From positions 434,001 to 498,000 of the forward strand of contig NZ_CANMAA010000002.1 of the NCBI RefSeq assembly GCF_947495735.1: a stretch of DNA of 64,000 nt, in the 5' to 3' direction. The DNA comes from an uncultured Pseudokineococcus sp. (lineage in GTDB: Bacteria > Actinomycetota > Actinomycetes > Actinomycetales > Quadrisphaeraceae). The notes beneath the pieces were generated by a model, which was not told the origin of the DNA, searched no databases, and saw only the letters and a list, made by a program, of their open reading frames with translations. Both the position numbers and the translations under genes were made by a program. The first letter of the stretch is position 1; every line of letters begins with the position of its first letter. Positions 33,597 to 41,079 of the stretch are shown here, piece after piece.

Positions 33597-34013
33597 ATGC
33601 GCACGTCCAGACTGCTCCTGTCCGCCGCAGCCGCTGCCGCCCTCGCCCTCGGCGTCGCAGGCCCTGCGAGCGCCGACCACGCCGCCGGCGTCGCGTCGCT
33701 GACGACGAAGCACTCCGCCTGCTACGTCGGCGCGAACGGCTCCGGGATCGGTGTCGAGGTGACGGGGCGGCTGCAGAACGTCCAGCGCCAGCACGGCCGG
33801 GTCGTCGGCTTCAAGTGCCTGGTCAAGAGCTTCCCGAAGCGCGTCACCCCGGACCAGAACGACTTCGGCGTCGACTTCACCCTGACCAGGAAGGGGTACA
33901 CGAAGGAGCTCATCTGCGCGCTGGACGAGGAGGGCTACGACTACAGCGCAGGGATCCTCCGCGTGAACGGCAAGGGCGTCGGCCACATCGACTGCACCCC
34001 CGGCGCCGCCTGA
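33597..34013 (+). CDS. Small secreted four-cysteine protein, paralogue 3
   Basis: 138-aa exported protein. Signal peptide MRTSRLLLSAAAAAALALGV, ASA-D cleavage. Mature features: ACYVGANGSGIGVEVTGRLQ, FKCLVKSFPKRVTPDQNDFG, FTLTRKGYTKELICALDEEG, GVGHIDC. It has Lys where paralogue 2 has Arg at several sites and a Cys-poor, shorter end. GGGGAG before ATG 33597 lies in a start context nearly identical to that of paralogue 1. The 251 nt between paralogues 2 and 3 show no gene. Last member of the secreted cluster before the arabinose locus. Confidence 0.85.
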   Translation: MRTSRLLLSAAAAAALALGVAGPASADHAAGVASLTTKHSACYVGANGSGIGVEVTGRLQNVQRQHGRVVGFKCLVKSFPKRVTPDQNDFGVDFTLTRKGYTKELICALDEEGYDYSAGILRVNGKGVGHIDCTPGAA

Positions 34014-34090
34014 CGCGCGGGCGGGCCCGGCCCCTCCCGTCGAGGCGCCCGGCACCCGCCGCGAGCGCGCGCGTCCGGGACGCGCGAGGC

Positions 34091-35125
34091 TCAGCGCCCC
34101 GGGGCGAGGCTCCTCCCGGCCGGTCGCGTCGACTCACGCTCGAGCAGGACGAAGGGACCGAAGACCTCCTCCGGCTCCGCCGCGGGGTCGGCCATCCGGC
34201 GCAGGAGGAGTCGCACGACCGCCTCGACCATCTCGTCGTGCCCGGGGGAGACGGTCGAGAGCGACGGGACGCTCGCGCTCGCCTCCCGGACGTCGTCGAA
34301 GCCGACGACGAGCACGTCGTCGGGCACCCGCAGGCCCGCGTCCGCCAGGCCCCGCAGCACGCCGAGCGCGAGGGTGTCGGTCAGCGCCACCACTCCGTCG
34401 ACGGGGTCCGCCGCGAGGGCGAGCTCGCGCCCGCAGCGGACGCCGTCCTCGAGCAGGGTGCCGGGCGCCAGCGCCCGGGCCGACGCCGCGGGGACGGCCC
34501 GCACCGCCTCACGGGCGCCGAGCGCCCGCAGCCGGAACGCGTCGCCCCCGTGGTCGCCCGGCTCGTCCAGGCGGTCCCAGGGCGGGCTGCCCACGACGGC
34601 CAGCCGACGGCACCCGCGCTCGAGCAGCAGCCCCGCGGCCGCCCGCGCGCCCTCGACGTTGGCCATGCCCACGTGGTCCACGCGCCGGAGGTCCTGCCGC
34701 TCCCCCAGGGCCACGACCGGGAGGTCGCCGGCGAGGGCGCGGACGTCCCCCGCGCCGAGCCCGACGGCCGACAGGACCAGGCCGTCGTACGCGTTCACCC
34801 GGGAGTCCCGCACCGCCGCGGCCTCGCCCTCGCGGCTGGCGCCCGTCTGCTCGACGACGACGCGCAGGCCCTCCCGCGCCAGGCGCTCCACGAGCCGGCC
34901 GGCCAGCTGGCTGAAGTAGGGGCTGTCGAGGGCCGGCACCGCCAGCCCCACCACGCCCGTGCGCCCGCGCCGCAGGCTGCGCGCTGCCACGTTCACCTGG
35001 TAGCCGAGGCGCTCGACCGCGCCCAGGACCGCCGCGCGGGTCTCCTCGCTGACCGGACGGCGGCCCGAGAGGACGTTCGAGACCGTCATCGTCGAGACCC
35101 CGGCCGCCGCGGCGACGTCGCGCAT
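34091..35125 (-). CDS. LacI-family transcriptional regulator
   Basis: 344-aa repressor. N-terminal LacI HTH: MRDVAAAAGVSTMTVSNVL and hinge GYQVNVAARSLRRGRTGVVG. The periplasmic-binding-protein-like sugar domain runs from about residue 60 to 330, with VVGLAVPALDSPYFSQLA and VVGFDDVREA. ATG 35125 puts the HTH at residue 1, normal for the family; the large in-frame extension is shadow on the arabinofuranosidase gene. TAGGTT (35193-35188, minus strand) gives a ~55-nt leader. It is divergent from the GH51 gene, so it most likely represses that gene and itself until an arabinose-derived inducer is present. Confidence 0.93.
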   Translation of the reverse strand: MRDVAAAAGVSTMTVSNVLSGRRPVSEETRAAVLGAVERLGYQVNVAARSLRRGRTGVVGLAVPALDSPYFSQLAGRLVERLAREGLRVVVEQTGASREGEAAAVRDSRVNAYDGLVLSAVGLGAGDVRALAGDLPVVALGERQDLRRVDHVGMANVEGARAAAGLLLERGCRRLAVVGSPPWDRLDEPGDHGGDAFRLRALGAREAVRAVPAASARALAPGTLLEDGVRCGRELALAADPVDGVVALTDTLALGVLRGLADAGLRVPDDVLVVGFDDVREASASVPSLSTVSPGHDEMVEAVVRLLLRRMADPAAEPEEVFGPFVLLERESTRPAGRSLAPGR

Positions 35126-35242
35126 GGTGACCAGAGCCGGACCTCCGGGACGGACGGGGCGCCCGCTGGCGCACGTCCGCCGGAACCTAGCAGCGCCCCC
35201 AGCCACCACCACGCGTGCCGAGCACCGTGGACACGAGGTCGG

Positions 35243-35254
35243 TTTATCGATACA
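35243..35254. promoter_or_regulatory. LacI-type operator candidate upstream of the arabinofuranosidase
   Basis: TTTATCGATACA, a near-palindrome centred on the CG dyad typical of LacI/GalR operators, and an AT-rich island in very GC-rich DNA. It lies between the divergent LacI and GH51 genes, 52 nt ahead of the GH51 start, and probably overlaps its promoter. Confidence 0.6.
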
Positions 35255-35305
35255 ACAGCCGGACGACGGGGCCCCGCCCTTCCCCCCCACCTCTCGGAGC
35301 CGACG

Positions 35306-36886
35306 ATGACGACGACCGCCCGCAGCGACGACGACACCCCCACCACCGCGACCCGCGCCTCCGGCGTCGTCGACATCGACCTGCCGGGGCCCCAGATCAG
35401 CCGCCACCTCTACGGCCACTTCGCCGAGCACCTCGGTCGCTGCATCTACGACGGCTTCTTCGTCGGCGAGGACTCCGACGTCCCGAACGAGGGCGGCATC
35501 CGCCTCGACGTCGTCGAGGCCCTGCGCGCGGCCGGCATCCCGAACCTGCGGTGGCCGGGAGGGTGCTTCGCCGACGAGTACCACTGGCGCGACGGCGTCG
35601 GCCCGCGCGAGCAGCGCCCGCGCATGGTCAACAGCCACTGGGGAGACGTGGTCGAGGACAACAGCTTCGGGACCCACGAGTTCATGGCGCTGTGCGAGAT
35701 GCTCGGCGCCGAGCCCTACGTCTCCGCCAACGTCGGCTCGGGCACCGTCCGCGAGAACGCCGACTGGGTCGAGTACCTCACGCGCGCCGACGACAGCCCG
35801 ATGGCGGCGCTGCGCCGCGAGAACGGGCGCGACGAGCCGTGGGACGTGCGCTTCTGGGGCCTGGGCAACGAGCCGTGGGGCTGCGGCGGCGGCATGCGCG
35901 CCGAGGCGTACGCGGACCTGGCGCGCACCTTCGGCACGTACAGCCGGGACCACGGCGGCAACGAGCTCTACCGCATCGCCGCGGGGGCCTCCGACGCCGA
36001 CTACCGCTGGACCGAGGTGCTCATGCGCGCCCTCGGCCACGAGATCGGCGGCACCCGCAGGACCGGCCACGGCACCGGCACCTACCAGGCCATCTCGTTC
36101 CACTACTACACCGTCCCGGGCCCGTGGGAGCACAAGGGCAGCGCCACCGACTTCGACGAGGAGGAGTACTACCGCACGATGGTCGAGGCGCGACGGCTCG
36201 AGGGGATCCTCGCGGGCCACTCCGCCGTCATGGACGCCTACGACCCCGAGCACCGCGTCGGTCTCGTCCTCGACGAGTGGGGCGCCTGGTACGACGTCGA
36301 GCCGGGCACGAACCCCGGCTTCCTGTTCCAGCAGAACACCCTTCGCGACGCGCTCCTGGCCGGCGTGCACTTCGACGCCTTCCACCGGCACGCCGAGCGC
36401 CTCGTGATGGCGAACATCGCCCAGACGGTCAACGTGCTGCAGGCGATGGTGCTCACCGACGGCGAGGCCATGGTCCTGACGCCGACCTACCACGCCTTCG
36501 TGATGAACCGGGGGCACCACGACGCCGCCCGCCTCCCGCTCGCGTGGCGCTCCCCCGAGCCCTCGCGCGCCGTCGGCGACGGCGAGCTGAGCACCCTCTC
36601 GGCGACCGCGAGCACGAAGGACGGGGCCGTCCTGGTCTCCCTCACCAACCTCGACGCGTCCGCGGGCGTCGACGTCGAGCTCGACCTGCGCGGCGGCACC
36701 CCGGGAGCCCCGGAGGCGACCGTCCTCACCGCCCCCGCGACGTCGACCCACAACACCGCGGAGCACCCGGACGCCGTCGCCCCGGCGCCGCACGAGGCCG
36801 CCCTCGACGGCTCGGTGCTGCGCGTCCACGTCCCGGCGCACAGCTTCGTCACCGTCCGCCTGACCCTGGACGCCGGAGCCGCCTGA
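35306..36886 (+). CDS. abfA: Alpha-L-arabinofuranosidase, GH51
   Basis: 526-aa intracellular glycoside hydrolase family 51 enzyme that releases terminal arabinofuranose from arabinan- or arabinoxylan-derived oligosaccharides. N-terminal GPQISRHLYGHFAEHLGRCI, substrate loop NLRWPGGCFADEYHWRDG, acid/base Glu in FWGLGNEPWGCGGGM, and nucleophile Glu in VLDEWGAWYDVEPGTNPGF. A (beta/alpha)8 barrel is followed by a C-terminal beta domain (about 390-526). There is no signal peptide. GGAG precedes ATG 35306. The divergent LacI gene and operator indicate substrate induction. No transporter is adjacent, so import must be encoded elsewhere. Confidence 0.95.
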   Translation: MTTTARSDDDTPTTATRASGVVDIDLPGPQISRHLYGHFAEHLGRCIYDGFFVGEDSDVPNEGGIRLDVVEALRAAGIPNLRWPGGCFADEYHWRDGVGPREQRPRMVNSHWGDVVEDNSFGTHEFMALCEMLGAEPYVSANVGSGTVRENADWVEYLTRADDSPMAALRRENGRDEPWDVRFWGLGNEPWGCGGGMRAEAYADLARTFGTYSRDHGGNELYRIAAGASDADYRWTEVLMRALGHEIGGTRRTGHGTGTYQAISFHYYTVPGPWEHKGSATDFDEEEYYRTMVEARRLEGILAGHSAVMDAYDPEHRVGLVLDEWGAWYDVEPGTNPGFLFQQNTLRDALLAGVHFDAFHRHAERLVMANIAQTVNVLQAMVLTDGEAMVLTPTYHAFVMNRGHHDAARLPLAWRSPEPSRAVGDGELSTLSATASTKDGAVLVSLTNLDASAGVDVELDLRGGTPGAPEATVLTAPATSTHNTAEHPDAVAPAPHEAALDGSVLRVHVPAHSFVTVRLTLDAGAA

Positions 36887-37020
36887 ACCGCCTGAGCCGC
36901 CTCGGTCGGCCGGGGCCCTGGGCCGCTCGCCCCCCGCACGGGGAGCGGGCGGCCCGGGGGCGGTGGAGACGGTGGCGCCGTAGCGTCGGGTCGTCCGTAC
37001 CGTCGCCGATCGGAGCCGCC

Positions 37021-37656
37021 GTGAGCCACCGCCCCGCCCTCGCTCTCGCGCTGTCCGCCGCCCTCCTCGCGGGCTGCTCGGGTGCCGGCGCCGTCCGCGA
37101 CGACCGGGGCGACGCCGACCACGCGATCGACATGACCCCCTACCTCGAGCGCGACGACCGGCGCGAGGACGAGGGGGACGGCGGCTCCCTGGAGCGCTGC
37201 GGCGACCCCGACGACGCGCGGGAGCTGCAGCTGTCGACCGCGGGGGCCGAGGTGGAGGTCGTGGTGCCGGCCGAGGCAGACGGGGACGCCGTCGGAGACC
37301 TCGAGGACTACCGCGCCGACGCCGGCGCTGCTCCGGTCTGCTGGGTCGTCGTGGCCGTGGACAACTCCCGCGGCGACGAGGTCGTGGACCTGCCCCGCGT
37401 GGAGGTCGTCGCCGCCGACGGGCAGCGCGTGCGCCTCCAGCGCGCCTCCGAGGCCCTGGCCGCGTGGGCGGACCTGCGCCCGGACGACGACGCCGCCGCG
37501 ACGCGCGCGGTCGAGCTCACGGCGAGCTCCGACGGCGTCGTGGGCCCCGGCGACGAGGGCGAGGTGGTCTTCGTGGCCGACGCCGACCTCGACGGCGCCC
37601 GCGACGCGCGGGTCCAGCTGGGCGAGGGCGGTGCGCTCGTCGAGGCCACCGGCTGA
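37021..37656 (+). CDS. Lipoprotein of unknown function
   Basis: 211-aa exported lipoprotein: GTG start, short signal ALALSAALLAGC with lipobox LAGC (Cys near residue 21), then a very acidic linker (DRREDEGDGG). The rest (about 60-211) is one beta-rich domain with CWVVVAVDNSRGDEVVDLPR and EVVFVADADLDGARDARVQL, resembling the DUF4352/telokin-like Ig fold common in actinomycete lipoproteins; this assignment is by pattern only. GGAG lies upstream of GTG 37021. It is convergent with the P450 gene. Confidence 0.8.
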   Translation: MSHRPALALALSAALLAGCSGAGAVRDDRGDADHAIDMTPYLERDDRREDEGDGGSLERCGDPDDARELQLSTAGAEVEVVVPAEADGDAVGDLEDYRADAGAAPVCWVVVAVDNSRGDEVVDLPRVEVVAADGQRVRLQRASEALAAWADLRPDDDAAATRAVELTASSDGVVGPGDEGEVVFVADADLDGARDARVQLGEGGALVEATG

Positions 37657-37692
37657 CGCCTCGCCCTCGGCAGGCAGCCGTCGCCGGTCCCC

Positions 37693-37753
37693 GCACCCGA
37701 CGTCGTCGACGACTCCCGGCACCAGAGCCCCTGCACCCGACGTCGTCGACGAC
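37693..37753. repeat. Two palindrome-containing direct repeats
   Basis: The 20-mer CACCCGACGTCGTCGACGAC occurs at 37694-37713 and 37734-37753, exactly 40 bp apart. Each contains the perfect palindrome GTCGTCGACGAC. The pair sits between the convergent lipoprotein and P450 stop codons. Confidence 0.65.
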
Positions 37754-37774
37754 ACCCCAGGCCGCCGGCGGCCG

Positions 37775-39181
37775 TCAGCGCGGGCGCACCTCCAGCCGGA
37801 GCCCGTCGCGGGGTCGCATCGTCACGAGGGCCTCGACGCGCACCCGCTCGCCGGGGGCCGGGTGCACCGAGGCGCCGCGGAGCAGCTCGGCCAGGACCAG
37901 CGTCGCCTCGACGAGGGCGAAGTCGCGACCGATGCACAGGCGCGGCCCGGCGCCGAAGGGCACGTACGCGGCGCGCGCCTCGCGCCCGAGGCCGCCCTCC
38001 TCGAAGCGCTCGGGGCGGTAGGCCTCCGGGTCGGGGAAGAGCTCGGGGCGGCGGTGCAGCAGCCAGGGGCTGACGATCGCGGTCGTGCCGGCGGGCACGG
38101 CCACGCCGTCCAGGACGTCCTCGGCCACCGCCCGCCGGCTGAGCACCCAGGCCGGCGGGAACAGGCGCAGGGACTCCTCCACCGCAGCGCGCGTGCGCGG
38201 CAGCGAGCGCAGGTCGTCCCAGGTCGGCGGACGCCCACCGCGGGCGTCGCCGCCCCCGAGCACGGCGTCCAGCTCCTCGGCCACGCGGCCCTGCGCCTCC
38301 TGCTCCCGCGAGAGCAGGTGCAGCGTCCACGTCAGCGCGGAGGCGACCGTCTCGTGGCCGGCGATGACCATCGTCACGAGCTCGTCGCGCAGCCCCTCGG
38401 GCGCGAGGTCGCCGCTGTCGACCGCGCGCAGCAGCAGCGCCAGCAGGTCGCCGTCGTCTCCGTCCGCGCCCTGAGCCCGGCGCCGTGCGACCACGGCGCC
38501 GGCGGACGCGTCCAGGGCGGCGACCGCACGGCGCAGGCGCCGGCGCGCGGGCGTGGGGAGCCACAGCGGCAGCGGGGTGCGCACGCGGCCCACGACGACC
38601 TCGAGGGCCTCCAGGACCGCCGCGACGAGGCGCTCGCCGTCCTCGGCGACGTCGGCGCCGAAGAGCGTGCGCCCCACCACCTCGAGGGTGGCCTGCAGGC
38701 CGCCGGCGTCGACGTCCACGACGCCGCCGCCCTGCGGCCAGGCCGCCCGCATCCGCTGCGCCGCCGCGACGGACTGCTCGGCGACGGCGGACAGGCCGCC
38801 GGGGTGGAAGGCGGGCTGCGCCGCGCGGCGCCGCTCCCGCCAGACCTCGCCCTCGCTCGTGAGGAGGCCGGAGCCCGTCACGGCGGACAGCGCGCCGTAC
38901 TGGGCGGTGCGCTTGGACCAGCCGCGGTGGTTGTCCACGAGGATCCGCCGCGCCGCCGTCGGCGAGGTGACCAGGACGACGGGCAGGCGGGGCATCGGGA
39001 AGGCCACCAGGTCGCCCCAGCGCTCGTGCACGGAGGCGAGGAAGGCCAGCGGGTCGGCGCGGATCCGCGGCACGGCCGCGACCATGTGGTGCGGCAGCGG
39101 TCCGTCGGCGTCGACGGGCGTGTACCGGGCGTTGGCCCGGGACCTCTGCGGAGCGGTCGGGACGGGCGTCGGGCCGGTCAC
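37775..39181 (-). CDS. Cytochrome P450
   Basis: 468-aa haem monooxygenase. Visible: proline-rich N-terminus without membrane anchor, C-helix WRERRRAAQPAF, I-helix oxygen-binding motif VIAGHETVASALTW, K-helix EESLRLFPPAW (ExxR), PERF segment YRPERFEEGG, and haem loop FGAGPRLCIGRDFA with ligand C416. Length and the AGHETVA motif point to the larger bacterial P450 group related to fatty-acid hydroxylases. No ferredoxin or reductase gene is adjacent. GTG 39181 has GAGGAGG about 10 nt upstream. Substrate unknown. Confidence 0.94.
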   Translation of the reverse strand: MTGPTPVPTAPQRSRANARYTPVDADGPLPHHMVAAVPRIRADPLAFLASVHERWGDLVAFPMPRLPVVLVTSPTAARRILVDNHRGWSKRTAQYGALSAVTGSGLLTSEGEVWRERRRAAQPAFHPGGLSAVAEQSVAAAQRMRAAWPQGGGVVDVDAGGLQATLEVVGRTLFGADVAEDGERLVAAVLEALEVVVGRVRTPLPLWLPTPARRRLRRAVAALDASAGAVVARRRAQGADGDDGDLLALLLRAVDSGDLAPEGLRDELVTMVIAGHETVASALTWTLHLLSREQEAQGRVAEELDAVLGGGDARGGRPPTWDDLRSLPRTRAAVEESLRLFPPAWVLSRRAVAEDVLDGVAVPAGTTAIVSPWLLHRRPELFPDPEAYRPERFEEGGLGREARAAYVPFGAGPRLCIGRDFALVEATLVLAELLRGASVHPAPGERVRVEALVTMRPRDGLRLEVRPR

Positions 39182-39204
39182 CGGTCCCGGGCCCTCCTCG
39201 ACGC

Positions 39205-39582
39205 TCAGAGGTACAGCCCCGTCCGCCCCTGCTCCGCGGCGGCCTCGGCCACCGCGTGCAGGTCGCGCTCGCGCAGGAGCACGTACTCGCGCCCGGCCAG
39301 CTCGACCTCACCGCGGTCCTCGGGGTCGAAGAGCACGCGGTCGCCGAGCTGCACCTGGCGCACGTGCTGGCCCACAGCCATGACGACGGCCCACACCAGG
39401 CGCTTCCCGACGGCCGCCGTGGCGGGGATGACGATGCCCGCGGAGGAGCGGCGCTCACCGCCGGCCTCGGCGGTGGAGACCAGCACCCGGTCGTGCAGCA
39501 TGCGCACGCCGAGGTCCCCGGGGGCGGGCCGGTCGGGGTCCGAGGACCCGGTGCGCCTGGCGGCGCTCTCGTCGGCGGTCAT
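39205..39582 (-). CDS. GroES-like co-chaperonin (orphan)
   Basis: 125-aa protein of the Cpn10 family. The core (about residues 25-125) has VRMLHDRVLVSTAEAGGERR, SSAGIVIPATAAVGKRLVWA, GDRVLFDPEDRGEVELAGRE and YVLLRERDLHAV, the ten-stranded barrel of GroES. It differs from canonical GroES (97 aa): a 25-residue N-terminal tail, no GroEL gene nearby, and a weak mobile-loop sequence. Such second copies are frequent in actinomycetes. TAGCGT (39590-39595) 7 nt before ATG 39582 supports a leaderless mRNA. The P450 gene follows 23 nt after the stop; a functional tie is unproven. Confidence 0.85.
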   Translation of the reverse strand: MTADESAARRTGSSDPDRPAPGDLGVRMLHDRVLVSTAEAGGERRSSAGIVIPATAAVGKRLVWAVVMAVGQHVRQVQLGDRVLFDPEDRGEVELAGREYVLLRERDLHAVAEAAAEQGRTGLYL

Positions 39583-39645
39583 GCCGCCGACGCTATCCCG
39601 GGCGCCCGGACGGGGTCGGCGCGGCGCCCGGGCCCGGACGCACGG

Positions 39646-39681
39646 CGGCCCGCTCGCCCCTGGACGGGGACGGGCGGGCCG
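39646..39681 (-). terminator. Imperfect hairpin after the DUF3618 gene
   Basis: GC-only stem of about 14 pairs with one or two mismatches and a short loop, 20 nt past the minus-strand stop at 39701. Confidence 0.4.
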
Positions 39682-39700
39682 GCGGTGGGCTCTCCGAGCG

Positions 39701-40138
39701 TCAGTCGTCGTCGTCGCGGCGACGACGCACCGTGGCGTCGCGCCCGCCGCGCTTCTGGCCGCGGGTGACCGCCTTCTCGATCTCGCGGCGCGCGTGCTTG
39801 CGACGGCGCTTGCGCACGGCCCGCAGGACGGCGAGCGCCAGCACCCCGAGCACCCCGGCGCCCCCGGCGGCCAGGCGCTCGGTGCGCGGCTGGCCGTCCG
39901 GGGTGAGGACGGCGTCGCGGCCGCGCTTCGTCAGGTCGGCCTTCAGGCGCGCGATGACGTTCTTCGGCGACACCAGGTCCACCAGCGCGTCGACGTCCGA
40001 GGCGAGCTGGTTCTGCTGACCGCGGATGACCTTCTCGAGCTCGGCGGGGTCCGAGGGCAGCGGCTGGGTGCGCGGCTGCCGGCGGGCGGGCGCCTGGCTG
40101 GCCCGCTGGTCGCGGGCCGGGCTGGCGGGGAAGCTCAT
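39701..40138 (-). CDS. DUF3618-domain membrane protein
   Basis: 145-aa protein. The DUF3618 part is SDPAELEKVIRGQQNQLASD then VDALVDLVSPKNVIARLKAD, a helical region before one hydrophobic helix (GAGVLGVLALAVLRAV, about 95-110). An intensely basic, then acidic C-terminus follows (RKRRRKHARREIEK ... RRRRDDDD). In actinomycetes such proteins often sit beside a phage-holin-like membrane protein; none is present here. ATG 40138 has AGGAGG at 6 nt, a Shine-Dalgarno start. Function unknown. Confidence 0.85.
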   Translation of the reverse strand: MSFPASPARDQRASQAPARRQPRTQPLPSDPAELEKVIRGQQNQLASDVDALVDLVSPKNVIARLKADLTKRGRDAVLTPDGQPRTERLAAGGAGVLGVLALAVLRAVRKRRRKHARREIEKAVTRGQKRGGRDATVRRRRDDDD

Positions 40139-40327
40139 GGGTCCTCCTGGCGGTTGGTGCTCGGCACCGTGGCGCCGGCGGAGATCGTCGGCGGCGACGC
40201 TATCGCGGGCTCCGTCGCGCGGCAGGTCCAGAAGCGGCCGCGGTCAAGGCGCTGGGCCGGGCGGGACCGCGGCGGCGCGCCACCGGGGCCGCCGCGACCG
40301 GGCCGCGACCTGGCTAGCCTCGCCCGC

Positions 40328-40852
40328 ATGAGCGAGCGCACCGGGGCCGGGGCCACCCCGCCCCCCACGACGACGTCCACCGGCCGGCGCCTGCAGGAGG
40401 GCGACGTCGCCCCGCCCTTCACCCTGGCCACGGCCGACGGCGGCGAGGTCTCGCTGGCCTCCTACGCCGGGCGCTCGGTGGTCGTCTACTTCTACCCCTC
40501 GGCCATGACCCCCGGCTGCACGACCCAGGCGGTGGACTTCCGCGACAGCCTCGAGGAGCTGCGGGAGGCCGGCTTCGACGTGGTGGGCGTCTCCCCCGAC
40601 TCCCCGGAGCGGCTGCAGCAGTTCGCCGACCGCGACGAGCTCAGCTTCCCCCTCGCCTCGGACCCCGACCACGCGGTGCTGGAGGCCTACGGCGCCTGGG
40701 GCGAGAAGTCGACGTACGGGCGCCTGTCGGTGGGCGTCATCCGCTCGACGGTCGTCGTCGGCCCGGACGGGCGCGTCGTGCACGCCTCCTACGGCGTCAA
40801 GGCCAAGGACCACGTGGCGCGGCTGCGCCGCACGCTCGGCGTCGAGGCCTGA
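40328..40852 (+). CDS. bcp: Peroxiredoxin, BCP/PrxQ family
   Basis: 174-aa thiol peroxidase reducing H2O2 and organic hydroperoxides. Thioredoxin-fold core: GDVAPPFTLATADGGEVSLA, VVVYFYPSAMTPGCTTQAVD with peroxidatic C64, and GVSPDSPERLQQFAD. C64 is the only Cys in the protein; position +5, the resolving Cys in many BCPs, is Val, so this is a 1-Cys form needing an external thiol. TAGCCT (40315-40320) lies 7 nt before ATG 40328, leaderless. Single-gene unit ahead of tRNA-Leu. Confidence 0.95.
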   Translation: MSERTGAGATPPPTTTSTGRRLQEGDVAPPFTLATADGGEVSLASYAGRSVVVYFYPSAMTPGCTTQAVDFRDSLEELREAGFDVVGVSPDSPERLQQFADRDELSFPLASDPDHAVLEAYGAWGEKSTYGRLSVGVIRSTVVVGPDGRVVHASYGVKAKDHVARLRRTLGVEA

Positions 40853-40907
40853 GGACCTCGACGGCGCCTACGCTCGCACCGTCGCCCGGCTCCTGCGCCG
40901 GGCGCTC

Positions 40908-40994
40908 GCGGACGTGGTGGAACTGGCAGACACGCGAGGTTTAGGTCCTCGTGCCCCGGAAGGGGTGTGCGGGTTCGAGCCCCGCCGTCCGCAC
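40908..40994 (+). tRNA. tRNA-Leu (anticodon TAG)
   Basis: 87-nt class II tRNA: acceptor GCGGACG/CGTCCGC, anticodon stem CGAGG/CCTCG with loop TTTAGGT, long variable arm (CCCC GGAA GGGG), T loop TTCGAGC, discriminator A, no encoded CCA. Confidence 0.97.
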
Positions 40995-41027
40995 CCAGCC
41001 CCGAGCGCGCCGCGGCGGGCCCGGACG

Positions 41028-41069
41028 CAGCAGCGGCGCCGCCCGGGGTGGGGCGGCGCCGCTGCTGCG
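41028..41069. terminator. Bidirectional terminator, tRNA-Leu / fasciclin gene
   Basis: Perfect 18-bp stem (41028-41045 with 41052-41069) and 6-nt loop between convergent units. Confidence 0.85.
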
Positions 41070-41079
41070 AGGTCTCAGG

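Noticed and set aside
34091-36841. A giant LacI-family protein of over 900 aa
   Set aside because: The HTH begins exactly at ATG 35125; upstream frame is antisense to the GH51 enzyme.
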